Shown here piece by piece: positions 22,426 to 34,001 of a stretch of 64,000 nucleotides of DNA; position 1 is the first letter of the stretch, and the number at the start of each line of letters is the position of its first letter. The notes below the pieces were generated by a model that saw only the letters and a program-made list of their open reading frames with translations, had not been told where the DNA came from and made no database searches. Made by a program: the position numbers and the translations under genes. The stretch is from the NCBI GenBank assembly GCA_948567375.1, contig OX419758.1, positions 17,055,001-17,119,000 on the forward strand, read 5' to 3'. The stretch comes from Lunularia cruciata (Eukaryota > Streptophyta > Marchantiopsida > Lunulariales > Lunulariaceae).

Positions 22426-23886
22426 TAGGACATTGATAAAGCACAAGCAAACATATATGAGAGGTCTTCCATATTCTATGATAGAATCAATTGTATGCCA
22501 AAATCTCATAGTGCAAGTTTGGAAAATTTGAAGTAGACTACTTAGTGCATAGAGTAAGTGAAAAGGGTATCCAAATGTTAACAAATAAAATAGTGGTCAT
22601 TCAAAAATGGAGTGCTCTAGAAGATCAGACTCAACTCAAGAGTTTCTTGGGATTGATGGGGTTTTATTGTAGATTTGTTCAGGACTTCTCCAAGATTGCA
22701 CAACCTCTAACAACACTATTGGGCAAGGGGAATAGGTGGATATGGAGAACTGCACAAGAATTGGCATTTTCAAGAGTTGAAAGACGTATTACTACATGCA
22801 CCAATATTGAAATAGTATGGCCCAAAACATCCAATCAAGATGACTACAGATGCATCGGGTATAACCATAAGAGCAATCCTACATTGAGAATGATAGGATG
22901 GATAGCACCCAATTGCGTATTTCTCTTGTTAGTTGCTACCAATCGAATGCAACTATCACACGATTAAATGAGAAGAGTTGGTCATTGTTGTTGCAACAAA
23001 GCATTGGAAACACTATCTGGGTGAGAAGGCAATTATGGTAGAGATAGACCATAAACCTCTAGTCTACCTCAAGACACAAAAGGATCTTTCTCATTGATAA
23101 ATTCAATGGGCAGAATGGAGACAATAATTCAACATGACAATCAAATATGTGGAAGGCAAGCAGCAACTTGCAAATGCATTCACTTGGATGCCAATGGAAA
23201 ACAATTTGGTGGTAGAAATCAAGATAAACCCTGAATTTTGGCCCAGAATTTTTGTTGCTACAAAACTTGATCCACAGATTGTAGGTGCTCAATCATCCAA
23301 TTGCATCACCAGCACCTAAGGACTCACCTTCTGTGATGGTAGGTTGTGGATCCCAGATGATACAGATCTAAGAATCACCATCCTAGCAAAATATCATGAT
23401 TTTGCCATTGTAGGTCACGTTGGAATGGACAAGACCTTAGATGCAGTCAAACACCATTACTTTTGGCCCAAGATGAGCAACAATGTGATGGAATATGTTT
23501 GGAGCTGCCTACTTTGTCAACAAAATAAGGCTTCTAATCAAGCTCTCACAAGACTCCTCTAACCTATCCTCACTCCTACACAATGTTGGGAATGGTAAGC
23601 ATGGATCTGGTTTGTGAACTACCCAAGACCACCTTTGGGGTTGATTCTATTGTAGTCTTTGTTGACCAACTCAGCAAAATGATTCATGTACGTCCTACCA
23701 CCATGAATATGACTGCCCTGCAACTAGCTCAATTGTACTTAGATATAGTCTTTTCCCATCATGGTTTGTCTTGAGTGCTCATCACAAAAAGAGGCACTCA
23801 ATTCACTAGTTTGTTTTGGAGAACACTCTTTGGGTTCTTCAAAACCAAATTGGCTATGTCCATAGCTTACCATCCACAAATTGATG
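22426..23886 (+). pseudogene. Element B pol, second part: RT end, RNase H, integrase
   Basis: Resumes RT straight after element C (LVHRVSEKGIQM near 22,540; LKSFLGLMGFYCRFVQDFSK at about 22,636), then RNase H (broken; KYVEGKQQLANAFTWMPM at about 23,140) and integrase (YHDFAIVGHVGMDKTLDAVK at about 23,390; SCLLCQQNKASNQ at about 23,507; MDLVCELPKTTFG at about 23,600). The second integrase Asp position is Lys (AAA, 23,787-23,789). It ends in ...AYHPQIDV at insertion X. A TGA at 22,458 sits at the same codon as the 19,442 TGA of C. Confidence 0.88.
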
Positions 23887-24184
23887 TATCATGCCATTTA
23901 TAATGTCTCATTTAGATTGCTTGGACACTTGAGTTCTAGTGATTATAGTTAGAGGCATTTTGGCAATTAGTCATAGACTACTTTCCAACTGTCAAATTTT
24001 GTGTATGGGGTATTGATTACATGGTGGAGCCCACCGTCACTTGCACCGTTTGCACCATTGGGTGTGCCATCAGCGGGAATGTTGGGATGAGACCTAAGTC
24101 AAAATCAGGAGGATATCCTAGGAGTGCAGCTCTAGAGAGCTTCTTCTCTGTTGTTGAGCCTTCGAGTTCCTAGTCAAAGTGGAC

Positions 24185-24869
24185 TGTGAGCCAGCCTGTC
24201 TCTCACTCAAGATGAACCTCTGATAGCTATTATGGTAGCGCACCATGGACTAAGAAGGCAAGGAACCCCAACTCAATCATACTCCTACAAGGCTAACACT
24301 CCAAGACTCAAGACAAAGCTCACTAGAGAACTCAAATGAGAGAGATAGTTGCAAATAAAAAGATGATGAGTACCTCCTCACCCCTTATTTATATACTTGT
24401 GAAATAGTTACACACCAAAGTTACTAATTACCATAGTAACTCAAGTTACTAGACTAAAAGTCAAGTCAAATCAAAAAGTAGAAAGGAATATCCATTCACA
24501 TGGGCATATTCCACTAGCATGTGATCTTATCTTGACCCAACCAATAAGTCAAGGATTCCTTCACATGGGCTATCCTTGTACTATAGAAGAATCCAAAACA
24601 AAAAGGCTTGTGGGCCCAAGAGTTCTCAACTCTTTCTTCAAAGCCAAACACCTAGGAATAATACCAAGTCAACACACTAGAAACCAAAATAGTGGTGCTC
24701 ATCTTTTCCATTTCCTCTAAAGTAAGGTCCTCTCTATCTTAGCTATGACTAACTATAGCTAATCATCACTAATAGAACCATCCTCTATCTCTATAAAAAT
24801 AATATCTCTCAAGTACTTGTAATACCAAGCTAAATATCATATCACATACATGCACAAATGGGTGTTACA
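24185..24869 (-). repeat. 3' LTR of element D
   Basis: 685 bases. On the minus strand it runs TGTAACACCCATTTGTGC... to ...GGCTGGCTCACA. A purine-rich tract (minus-strand GTCCGGGGGTAAA) abuts its internal edge at 24,870-24,882, as a polypurine tract should. Homologous copies at 34,002, 35,153, 40,108 and 60,416. Confidence 0.92.
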
Positions 24870-24889
24870 TTTACCCCCGGACTAAGTTT

Positions 24890-25366
24890 TCACTTTGTCC
24901 TCAAAGTGAAGGTCTCTCTACCTTCTATGATACATCTTCAACTTATCATGGTTAATCCTATCAAAGTGTCTTCTTCCCAACTCCTTGAGATCATGGATGT
25001 AATTGCCCCACACCTTCTCTACTATGAAAGGTCCAAAGTACTCAGGCAAAAACTTCTTTTATACTCTCTTGAATCAAATAGAATCAAATAACATTACCCA
25101 ATCACCTTCCTTGAAAGGCTTCATCTTCTTCTTGCTTTGCCTCTTGTCATAGCTCTCCTTTTGTTCCCTTTGGGCTTGCTCCACTTGAACCATAGCAACT
25201 GCTCTTGCCTCTTCCAACTCCATGAATTGCTCCTTCCTTGACTTCTCTGCATCATCTCATTGTGCTTTCTTCAATCTCCTATGAATGCTTTGGAAGGTAA
25301 GAAGATCAAAGTAAATAGGTAAGGTAGACTCAATACCATATACCAATTGAAATGGAGAATACCCGG
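24890..25366 (-). pseudogene. Element D integrase C-terminal part
   Basis: Minus strand: the SPFQLVYGIESTLP motif near 25,345 (common after the integrase core in plant Ty3/gypsy), a charged stretch, MKPFKEGDWV near 25,115, KKFLPEYFGPF near 25,035 and a tail ending HFEDKVKT near 24,890. Several stops. It is separated from the core by insertion Y. Confidence 0.75.
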
Positions 25367-27556
25367 TGTTGTGTTGTGGTTTACATAGCCCATAAAAAAG
25401 TGACTTCTCATTTTTTTCTCCACATTAGTGGGGTAGGTTATTTGCTAGATCCAACGGATGAGATGTTATCAAGTGAGCAATCTTTGAACATGTATGTGAT
25501 TGGCCACGTGGGTTACAATCTTATCATGTTTGAGGGCTCTGATGAATAAAGACGAGGGCAAGTGGAGAATCAAGGGGGTGTTTTAGTCAAGGAGTCTCGA
25601 GGGAAAGGAGGACGTTGGGAGTGAGAGTTGTAGTAGTGCGTGAGTGGTAGAACATCAAAGGAAGCAATTGAGCATGAGATGTCCCATGCTCCCCATTTGT
25701 CACTTCCAAATCATTTTCTTATCAGGCTTCTGATTTTGCACCGTGACGGCTTACGGGACTAGGTGGCACATTTTGGGCTGGTATTTGTGGAGTCGATGAT
25801 GGGAAACCCGGGTCATATTTTCCTTCTGGTGCTTACTTATGAGCATGTTTGGGACTTGAAAAAATATATATAATTCTATAGTTGGGGAATGCCTAAATTT
25901 TTGCTCATAAGCTTCAAGGTGGAGTTGTGGGATCCATTTGTCAAAAAGTAAAAAGATTAAAGGACAAATGTGCAAGAGATTGGGTCCCAAGGAAGAAGGC
26001 TTGAGTTTTTTGACCATCTAGGGAGTTCAAGAAGGCCATTCAAGGAACAAAGGACATAGTTGGAAAGAGAAGCTAACAAGCTACAATCTAGAGATAGAAA
26101 TCACATGATTTGAGCTGATTCCAAGGGGGAAAATTCATACCCAAGAGCACAAACTGTACAATTGAGGGAGCTTTTTGAAATATTTTCACTATTTGTCAGT
26201 GGGGTTGGAGAGGAGACAAAGTGCTTACAACACTGAGCTCAAGGAATTTTAGTTTTTGATAAATCTCAAATCAGACCTGGTTGATTGAAGTTGAAGCTCT
26301 TGAGGTGTAAGGTGATGGAGAAGAGCTAGTGATCAGGTTTGGAGTTTTGGTCACTCCCCAAGTTGTGGCTCAATATACCTTATGAAAATTTCCACTCTTG
26401 TTTTTGGTTAGGGTTTGCACCTTTGTGTGAAAGTTTCATATAAATTCCTGAAATAGAGAATTCAAGGTCTTGGATCAAGGATACCTAGGTCTGTAGAGCT
26501 CACAAGTTAGCCCAGCTCAGCCCATATCTAGGGATTGGGGTTGGATTAGGCCATCAAAATTTACAAGGGGTTAACCAAGAGCATGACCAACTACTGTGGA
26601 AAATTTGGTTGGCTTTGGGCTCATAGAGGGTGAGATCTTATGCAACAAGTTTTACTGAAAAGATTGTCATAAGCTCAAAGGAGCATTTCTTTCTTCAATC
26701 CTAATTGAATGTCAATTCTCTCACTTTTGTGACTATGATTGAGAGTTTAGATTTTGAAAGTGTTTTTTGAGTATCAATTGTACATCTGACTTAGAAAGCA
26801 GGGGAAAGTTGGCAAGAACCAGGGGCAAAACCCTAAAAAGGGGATTTTGAAATTAGGGTTAGAGTTGCAAAAACCTGGTCAACTTTGAGAGCTTTTCAAG
26901 GGAGTTGTAGTGATCTGATTACAGTCTATTTTATATCATTGGAAAGTTTGTCTGAGAGGCTTTCCATTTAATCCTAGAACACTTGAATCCAAACTATACA
27001 GAAAGAGTTATGTTCATATGAGCTGTGCAGAGTTTTCCCCATCAAGAAGACATAGGAAATCCCCACATAGGATAAACCCCTTGAGATCTGAAGAACAGCT
27101 TGGAGGAGACTTGGAGTACATGTTGAAATTAGTTTGATGACAAAGCATGGAGGCTTTGAAGCTCTTTTCCGACCAAAAAGCATAAAGAGTTATTGCCGCA
27201 TTCTTGTGATGGGATCCTCTCTATGCTTGCATGCTTGTTTGTACGCCCAATTGGTTTAAATTGGTGTGCATGCATTGCACTTAGGTTCTTTCCTTCTAGG
27301 AGAGTTGTGTATTTTTCCTTGGTAATGTTTGAAGTGATGACCAACAGACCAGGAGTGCATGTTGTGATGACAGGTTAGGTTGCCCATCACTACCCTACTT
27401 GATAGCAAGAATACTAGTTACAAGAGTGGAGGTCCAACTGTTAGGTAACACGTGTGTTCAGACGAGAAGTTATAGGTTTACTTATAGCCTCTAATTTGCA
27501 ATCTCCACACCTAGGCACCCTATGTTTTCCCCGATAGAGAAAAGAAAAGTACAACA
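25367..27556. mobile_element. Insertion Y: 2.19-kb element with TGTTGT...ACAACA ends
   Basis: It interrupts element D's integrase between the TSTG codons (right side, about 27,565) and the GYSPFQLVYG codons (left side). Ends are TGTTGT and ACAACA, perfect 6-base inverted termini of LTR type. The flanks are CCGG (25,363-25,366) and CCAG (27,557-27,560), a 3 of 4 match. No retroelement protein domain was recognised inside. It looks like a very long solo LTR or a non-autonomous element; the orientation is not known. Confidence 0.68.
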
Positions 27557-28230
27557 CCAGTGGAAGTCTTCATGGTTGTCCTATACTCCCACAAAACTGC
27601 ATGAATCCTCTTGTCCTAATGGTGTTTAGCCCCCTCCATTTCTGCATCTTTGGCCAACATCATGCACAAGGTCGGATTGGTTCTCTCTGCCAAGCCATTG
27701 GAATTTGGCTTATAGGATGTAGTTTCTCTATGTGTGATAAAGAAATGTTGTAGCATGGCTGTAGTAATGCTTCTTGTAAACTCTCTTCCTCTATCAGAAA
27801 CCAACTCCAAAGAGCATCCACACCTAGTGATAATATGTTTATAAAGAAATCTACCAACTTCATCTTCACCCTTGTTCCTCAATGGTCTAGCCCACTTGGT
27901 AAGATAATCGGTAACTACCACAATATACCAATTGTTCCTTGGGGTTCTATTGAGAGGACCTACAAAATCAATTCCCCACTTTTCAAAAGGTCTTAGCAAT
28001 GGAATTGATCTAAGTGGTGGAGTGGATGTAGACTTTCTAGCAAAAGCTTGACAAACATGACAAGTTCTTCAATAATCAAGACAATCCTTGAAAATCCCTC
28101 TCCAATGGTAATTTGCATCTAGAATTTTGAAAGTAGTCACCTGTCCTACAAAGTGTCCTCCACACACTAAACCTTCATGAAACTTCTTTATAAGTAGGAT
28201 AGACTCTTCCTTACCCATTGCTCTTCAAGG
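27557..28230 (-). pseudogene. Element D integrase core and zinc module
   Basis: The 27,616-27,999 frame contains WGIDFVGPLNRTPRN, ELVSDRGREF and NGLAERTNPT, giving the D, D and E of the integrase triad. Upstream (28,000-28,230) a broken HHCC module includes TCHVCQAFARKSTST. The frame stops at ...GAKHH, next to insertion Y. The best-kept catalytic block of element D. Confidence 0.85.
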
Positions 28231-28439
28231 TAGACCATCTGCTCCTTGGTCAAAAAGAATATCCTCCACCATTGTGTAAGATCAAGATACTACTGCAAGG
28301 GCCTTCCTCTCCCTAGCATGCATCTCTTCTCGATAGTTACCTTTTGTCACAAAATCCACAATCTCCTTGTACTCCATTGGAACCTCTTGAGTGATTGAGA
28401 TTGTCATGAGCTCCTCATCTAGGAAGGAATCATCCATTG

Positions 28440-29041
28440 GCTCATCTCCATCATGATCATAGGGTCTAGATAAAAATCAGCATTTGCATGTTTCTTTCTT
28501 GGCTTATCTTCAATGGTGAAGTCATACTCAGACAAGAGTATCATCTACCTTGCTAGTCTACCTTCAACATTAGGCTTGTTGAAGATATACTTCAAAGCCT
28601 TGTGATCTGCAATGACAATGGTGGCTTTCCCTCCAATCAAGTAGTGTCTAAACTTCTTGAGACTAAAGATCATTGCCAACCCTTCTCTCTCTGTGATAGA
28701 GTAGTTCTTTTTTGCTGAAACCATCTACCTACTAAGAGTGCATCCTATAGCTACATTAGAAGCATCAGTGTAGAGGATGAAAGGCCTACTCTAATCAGGT
28801 TTAGCAAGAATTGGAGCTACAACAAGGGATTGCTTGAGCTCCTCAAAAGCTTTGAGAGCCTCCTTGTCCTCCAAAATCACCATGTAATCTACACCCTTCT
28901 TCATGTAGATGGTCAATGCATAAGCCTTGTTGGAAAATGAGAAGATGAATCTCCTATAGTATCCAACCATCCCCAAGAATTGGCGTAACTTTGTCAGGCT
29001 TAAAGAGAATGGAAGGTCTAAGATTTTCCTCAATCTCTTAG
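28440..29041 (-). pseudogene. Element D RNase H and RT connection
   Basis: Minus strand 29,033-28,791: ILDLPFSLSLTKLRQFLGMV then YYRRFIFSFS, the RT thumb/connection. Then RNase H pieces: ILYTDASNVAIG near 28,775, KNYSITEREGLAMI near 28,700 and IADHKALKYIFNKP near 28,610. Stops occur within RNase H. Confidence 0.82.
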
Positions 29042-29464
29042 TGTAACAATATGGAGTTTAGCGACGAAGTTAGTCGGGCTTATGAAGTAGAGAATAAGGC
29101 AAAATAGCCTAGAATATTCTAGAAGCATCTAAGAAGCTTCTTGGGAATCTTCCCAACTAGTTAACTTGTGCCCTAAGCAGGTAGCTTATAGAAGGAAGCT
29201 CCTAGAAGCTTCTAACTAGCTTAGCTTGCACGCCAAGTAGGCGGCTTCTAGAAGGAAGCTTCTTGGGAAGCTTCTTGGTTAACTTGGCTTGCACTCCAAG
29301 AAAGCAGTTCAAGGAAGCTTCTTGAGAAGCTTCAAGGGTCTTGCATGCTACATATAAATACCAAAGCCGAAGCTCATGCTAGACATTTGGAGTTTTTCCT
29401 CATTCAAGTGTCCCAATGTGAGTTTCTATTCTCCTATTTCTCTCCTCGGTTTTGGTCTTTTACA
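29042..29464 (+). repeat. Solo LTR (TGTAACAAT family) inside element D
   Basis: 423 bases, TGTAACAATATGGAG to GGTCTTTTACA, the same family as the LTRs of F and G. It splits the RT of D between the IS.DTIALDLE-like and RLRKILDLPF codons. Flanks CTTAG and CTCAA agree at 3 of 5. No internal coding sequence of its own family, so a solo LTR left by LTR-LTR recombination. Confidence 0.87.
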
Positions 29465-30177
29465 CTCAAGATCAAGTGCTATTGTATCCTTGGAGATGAT
29501 GTGTTCCAAAAGTAGACCTTCTTCACATCCAAAATGCACTTCTTTGGGTTGAGTGATGCATTTGCCTCATCCAAGCGTTGCAAGACCTTGATTAGGTGCT
29601 CAAAGTGCTCCTCCTTGCTCCCATAGACACAAAATTCATCAATGAAGTCTCTAACAAATTTCCCAATGAAAGGTTCAAATACCTTGTTCATGAACCATTG
29701 GAATGTGGCTAGAGCATTGCAAAGCCCAAAAGGTATGACCTTCAAAGCGCAAGTTCTCCAAGGTGTGATGAATGTGGTGAGTTGTTGATGCTCTAGTACA
29801 ATCTTGATTTGGTTATATCCACTTTAACCATCTCCAAAATGGTACCTCTCATACCTGCAACCTCATCCAAGATCTCATCAATGAATGGCAATGGGTAGTA
29901 GTCCTTCTTGGTAATAGCATTGAGCTTCTTGCAATCCACACATTCCCCGAAGCTTGCCATTCTTTTTCTTCACAATTACAATTGGAGACACCCATTTTGA
30001 ATTCTCCACCTCAAAGATAAATCCGGCCTCCTTGAGCTTATCAATCTTCTCCTTCACAACCAAAGATATTGGTAGGGTAATATGACATTGCTTTTGGCGG
30101 ATTGGTCTTGCATGTGACTCCACCTCTATCTTGTGCTCATCCAAGGTGACTTCCTTCAAATCCTTATAAAAGCACAC
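29465..30177 (-). pseudogene. Element D reverse transcriptase, N-terminal and catalytic part
   Basis: The frame 29,878-30,177 holds EAGFIFEVENSKWVSPIVIV then KKKNGKLR. After a frameshift, motifs continue toward IPFGLCNALATFQWFMNK at 29,479-29,745. The catalytic box reads FIDEFCVYG, so the second Asp of the DD pair is Glu (codon GAA). Ends at the solo LTR. Inactive both by breaks and probably by the D-to-E change. Confidence 0.85.
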
Positions 30178-31042
30178 ACATGGATGAACTTGTAGAAAAT
30201 GTCCTCAAATCTCACCTTCTCCTCCTTGGTAACATTTGGGCCATACTTGAGGGTAGCTAACCTTCTCTCTACCTCATCAAGTGTCAATTGTGATTTATTT
30301 GGGTCCTTCAAAACCTCTCGCTTAGTTGAAAAATCCATAGCACACAAGGGATACACATCTAAATCCGATTCAGATTCATCCTCCTCTGTGGAAGTCTCCT
30401 CCTCCATGCTTGCATCCACACCTAAAGCTCCTTCTTCAGAATCTGATTCCAAATAATCAGAAGATGGTGTATCTAAATGTGAAGTGTTGGTGGTGTTAGT
30501 TACAAGAACTATGACTTTATGGTTTGATGGCCCAATCCTCAAGTACCCTTTGTGCCATCTATCAATTGTGCGTGTTGCTCTCAACCATGGCCTCCCAAGA
30601 AGTAAGTCATAGCTTGAATCCTTCAAGACTTGGAAAGTCATGAAATTTTGAACCCCCATAATTGAAACTACCACCTTATCCATCACCCTACTTGTCAAAC
30701 TTGTTGCTTGTTTGCCATGCTCACCACAAATGTTGAAGGTCTTGAGGGTATCATACCCAAATTCTTCATCAACCTTTCTAACATGGCATTCACTGCTGAA
30801 AGTCATGAGATTTTGAACCCCCATAATTGAAACTACCACCTTATCCATCACCCTACTTGTCGAACTTGTTGCTTGTTTGCCATGCTCACCACAAATGTTG
30901 AAGGTCTTGAGGGTATCATACCCAAATTCTTCATCAACCTTTCTAACATGGCATTCACTGCTGATCCTCCATCAACCAATGCATCCTTGATGTTGTGACC
31001 ATTCACTCTCACATCAATCTTGGAGGCATATCCACAAGCCTC
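30178..31042 (-). pseudogene. Element D protease region with internal duplication
   Basis: Minus strand: active-site block ALVDGGSAVNAMLERLMKN near 30,985-30,930, then VMDKVVVSIMGVQNFMTF and the hallmark DLLLGRPWLRATRTID near 30,620-30,560, followed by an acidic linker to RT. The block with VMDKVVVSIMGVQN is present twice because of a 165-base tandem duplication, and the frame slips by one base between SMAN and QATSL. This protease type (D-G-G-S) is typical of several plant Ty3/gypsy lineages. Confidence 0.78.
30633..30962. repeat. 165-bp tandem duplication within element D
   Basis: 30,633-30,797 and 30,798-30,962 match at all but two positions. 165 bases equal 55 codons, so the duplication keeps frame. 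It repeats the part of the protease region around VSIMGVQN plus a second out-of-frame partial active-site block. Confidence 0.95.
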
Positions 31043-32478
31043 TCATGGTGCTGGCTTTGCATCTACCACCCCCATTGATACTGAAGCTTTTGCCTTCTTC
31101 TTCCTCTTGCTCCTTGTAGAACTCAAACCACCTCTAAGTTCCTTTCTCAAGGTAGGGTTCAAAGCAATCAATTGGCCCATTGTGGTGTTAGCCTTGTGAC
31201 TACCAACGTCCTCCAAAATATTGTAGTTCCATTGTTGCTTTGAAATCAAAAAATCTTCCATCCCGAACTTCTTCCTTGGAGTCTTTATTGTTGATGGTGT
31301 TGATGTGAAAATGCTCCTAGTAGATATAAGAGTATCCTTGCTTGGAATAAATCCTTGAGAAGAGTGAACATCCTCTGCGAAACAAGGTCTCTTCTTCTCT
31401 TGTGCCAAAAGCTCTAAATTAAGACTCTTGGAGCTTAAGCACTCTCCCTTCTCATACTTTCTCTCAACCATATCTATGGATGCTATCCCCTTACCTTTGT
31501 TTGGATTAGGAGCCACTTGGGTTTCACTACCTTCCTCTTTCCCTATATTGGCTCCCTCATAACCCCTTCCTCCATGGTAAGTGGAATTTGGGCAATTCCT
31601 TTGGATGTGACCTCTTCCTCTATAACCAAAACAATTTCTCTCATTGAAATTGTTGGTTGGCTGGCCTCCTCTATATAGATAACTTCCATAACTCCTAGCT
31701 CTCTCCCCATATTCTGATCCACCTCTCTCTTCTCCCATAGTTGCACCACATTGATCTTGAGATCTGCAAGTTGTTATGTGATGGTTTGAAGAGGATCCTT
31801 TGGTGGAGGTGCAAGAATTGGAGAAACTACTACTTGTGGTGCAACCCTTGCCACCAAAGTATTAGAAGTTCCACCATACTTGTAACCTTGAGGAGGATGC
31901 ACAACCTCCTTCACCGCCAAATCACTCTCATCCTCTTCCAAACTCTCCTCCATACAAATTGTAATCTTGATAGTTTCAACCTTGGAAGAAGGTTTTTCAT
32001 ATCTCACCTTGCTTTTAATTTGTGGTCTCAATCTTCCCACAAAATTCTTGGTGAACATGGCCCCTATGCTAATCATAGTAGTCTCCACCTCATCTCCACT
32101 CTTCCTCAACACTATGCAAAATTTGGACTCTAACTTTTCCACTCTTTCCATATAGACTCTCACTTTCTCTCCATCTCCTTGTTTGAGAAAGGTAACCTCA
32201 CTCATCAATATCTCATAACTCTCATCTAAAAGAAAGTTCTCAATGAATGCTAAAGTCAAACTCTCCCAAGACTCTTCTTCTCCATCTCTCCTCTCTCTCT
32301 CTCTTTTGGTATTCAGACTCATACCATGTAAGTATTGCATCCTCAAAGAATCTGTTAATAATGAGGCCCACTCATTCTTTCTCCTCTCATTGTTTCCTAT
32401 GGAACCTCTCTTGAATTCTCTCACAAAGGCCTCCACATCTTCTCCATCCTTGCCAAAGAAAACCGGAAGTTTCCCCAT
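31043..32478 (-). pseudogene. Element D gag
   Basis: Two frames in tandem: 32,478-31,774 (MGKLPVFFGKDGEDVEAFVR; then ESLTLAFIENFLLDESYEIL and FTKNFVGRLRPQIKS, a retrotransposon Gag capsid pattern) and 31,738-31,043 (basic/Gly-rich, with CFGYRGRGHIQRNC). The zinc knuckle's second Cys is Tyr. The two parts are separated by a stop and frame change near 31,740-31,770. Gag packages element RNA. Confidence 0.83.
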
Positions 32479-32700
32479 CTTAACCCCTCACTATCTTTCT
32501 TTTCTCTCAAACTTGTTTTTTTCTCTTTTCTTTCTCTCACTCTATAACTAATAGAGTATGTACATGACTAACACCATTTGAAAATAATCCACCCTAGGGA
32601 ACACAAAAGGTTCAGATTGCTCCAAGATCAAATCCTAGAGTGCATATTAATCAAATTCTCATGGATAGTTTATCCATAAGTTGAAAGATTATCTCCATCA

Positions 32701-33090
32701 CTAATCTTGAGTACTAGTTGATGAAGGTGGTAGTATTTCTATAGATGTACTAAGACTCTCTCCAAGATCCTTCACCAAAGTCTCCAAAAGTGCTTTTACT
32801 CCACTACACTCATGTACTTTTGGAAGTCCTTCCACTCCACAAACCTCACACAACTCCTTGGTCTTAGATCTTCTCCCTCCCAATCTTGGTGAAGAAGGTC
32901 CTCTCCTTTCCCTCAATCTTTTGCTCTCAAATGTCAATGCACATGAGCTTGCCTTATGTCCCTTCTCTCCACATAGAAAGTACTTAGACTCACTCTTTCC
33001 TCCAAGTGGTGTAGGTTTTTGGATCCTCTCAACACTCTCTTCAAATTCTATTCTTAACTCTCTTTTCCTCAAATCCACCCCTAAAATCAC
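32701..33090 (-). pseudogene. Extra zinc-knuckle ORF upstream of D gag, 129 aa
   Basis: A 129-codon open frame between the 5' LTR and gag. It has KYFLCGEKGHKASSCALT, a CCHC knuckle whose first Cys is Tyr, then a second Cys/His group LCEVCGVEGLPKVHECSGV and a C-terminal amphipathic stretch. Gag with its own knuckle lies downstream, so this is either part of a longer Gag or an accessory protein of this lineage. No function is known to me. Confidence 0.5.
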
Positions 33091-34001
33091 CTCAAGCCCT
33101 TGGGGAACCCTTCATAACCTCAATTTCCACTCTTGGTGACCCTCTATGTTCCCAAGATGAGTCTAAACATTCAAACATGCTTTTTGTTGCCCTCAAACTC
33201 CTCATGCATCAAATCTAAACTTTACAAAATTGATCACAATGTCAATAAAATCTTGCAATTGGTATATCACAGTCCTTTGAAATTTTTTCCAATTGATCAC
33301 AACTCCATGAAATCCCTCCCTAAAAAATTTCAGATCTTTTCATCAAGCCATTTGGCCTAGGCAACTTTCTATTTAGTACACATATTTCAGATTTGGTCTT
33401 AAAACCACCCCCTTCACTTTAAAAACTTGTACGTCTCTGCTCAAGAATGATCTATATCTAATTTTTATGTCAACAAGTAGGATACAATGCACTGAATTTT
33501 CTTGAAAAGTTTCACAAAAATCCACTAAAAATTTGAAGAAATGGAAGACTCTGTACAATATTCCAAAGAACATGCAATTGCAGGAGCAATTTACCCTATC
33601 AACTTTCAAAACTCCTAGCCCAATGCGCATAATAGTTCTCACAATAATTTCACATGTGCTTATTGGAAGATAACCCAAGCTATCATGTGTAGAAATTTCA
33701 AGTCTAGATCCCAAACTTGAGATTTTACCCAAAATCACTTTAATCCCCAAAATCTACAATCCACGTCACACAATCTCCCTAAATCCTCTCAAGTGTACAA
33801 GATGTACAAAATCGCCTCAAAGACATCATAATGAACTATAGGGTATAAAAATAGATCTAAATTCTCTAACATAAGTTCAGCCTTCTCCTCCTCTAAAGTT
33901 CTCTCCAAAGTGAGCTCTCATAGCCTCCTTCTGTCTAACATAGAATTGAACGTGGAACATTATCTTGCCTTCTAGAGAGATCCAAGCAATGGAAAAAGAA
34001 A
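33091..34001. other. Element D leader region, no gene seen
   Basis: About 0.9 kb between the 5' LTR and the first ORF of element D. Only short open frames without recognisable domains, and no clear tRNA primer site beside the LTR. Confidence 0.4.

Noticed and set aside
29038-29468. A clean target duplication around the solo LTR in element D
   Set aside because: CTTAG versus CTCAA match only 3 of 5; the insertion is supported by the split RT frame and LTR identity, not by the TSD.
33990-34001. Search for a primer binding site next to the 5' LTR of element D
   Set aside because: The minus-strand sequence CTTTTCTTTTTCCATTGC... does not match any tRNA 3' end I know; LTR edge bases are also decayed, so no site is claimed.
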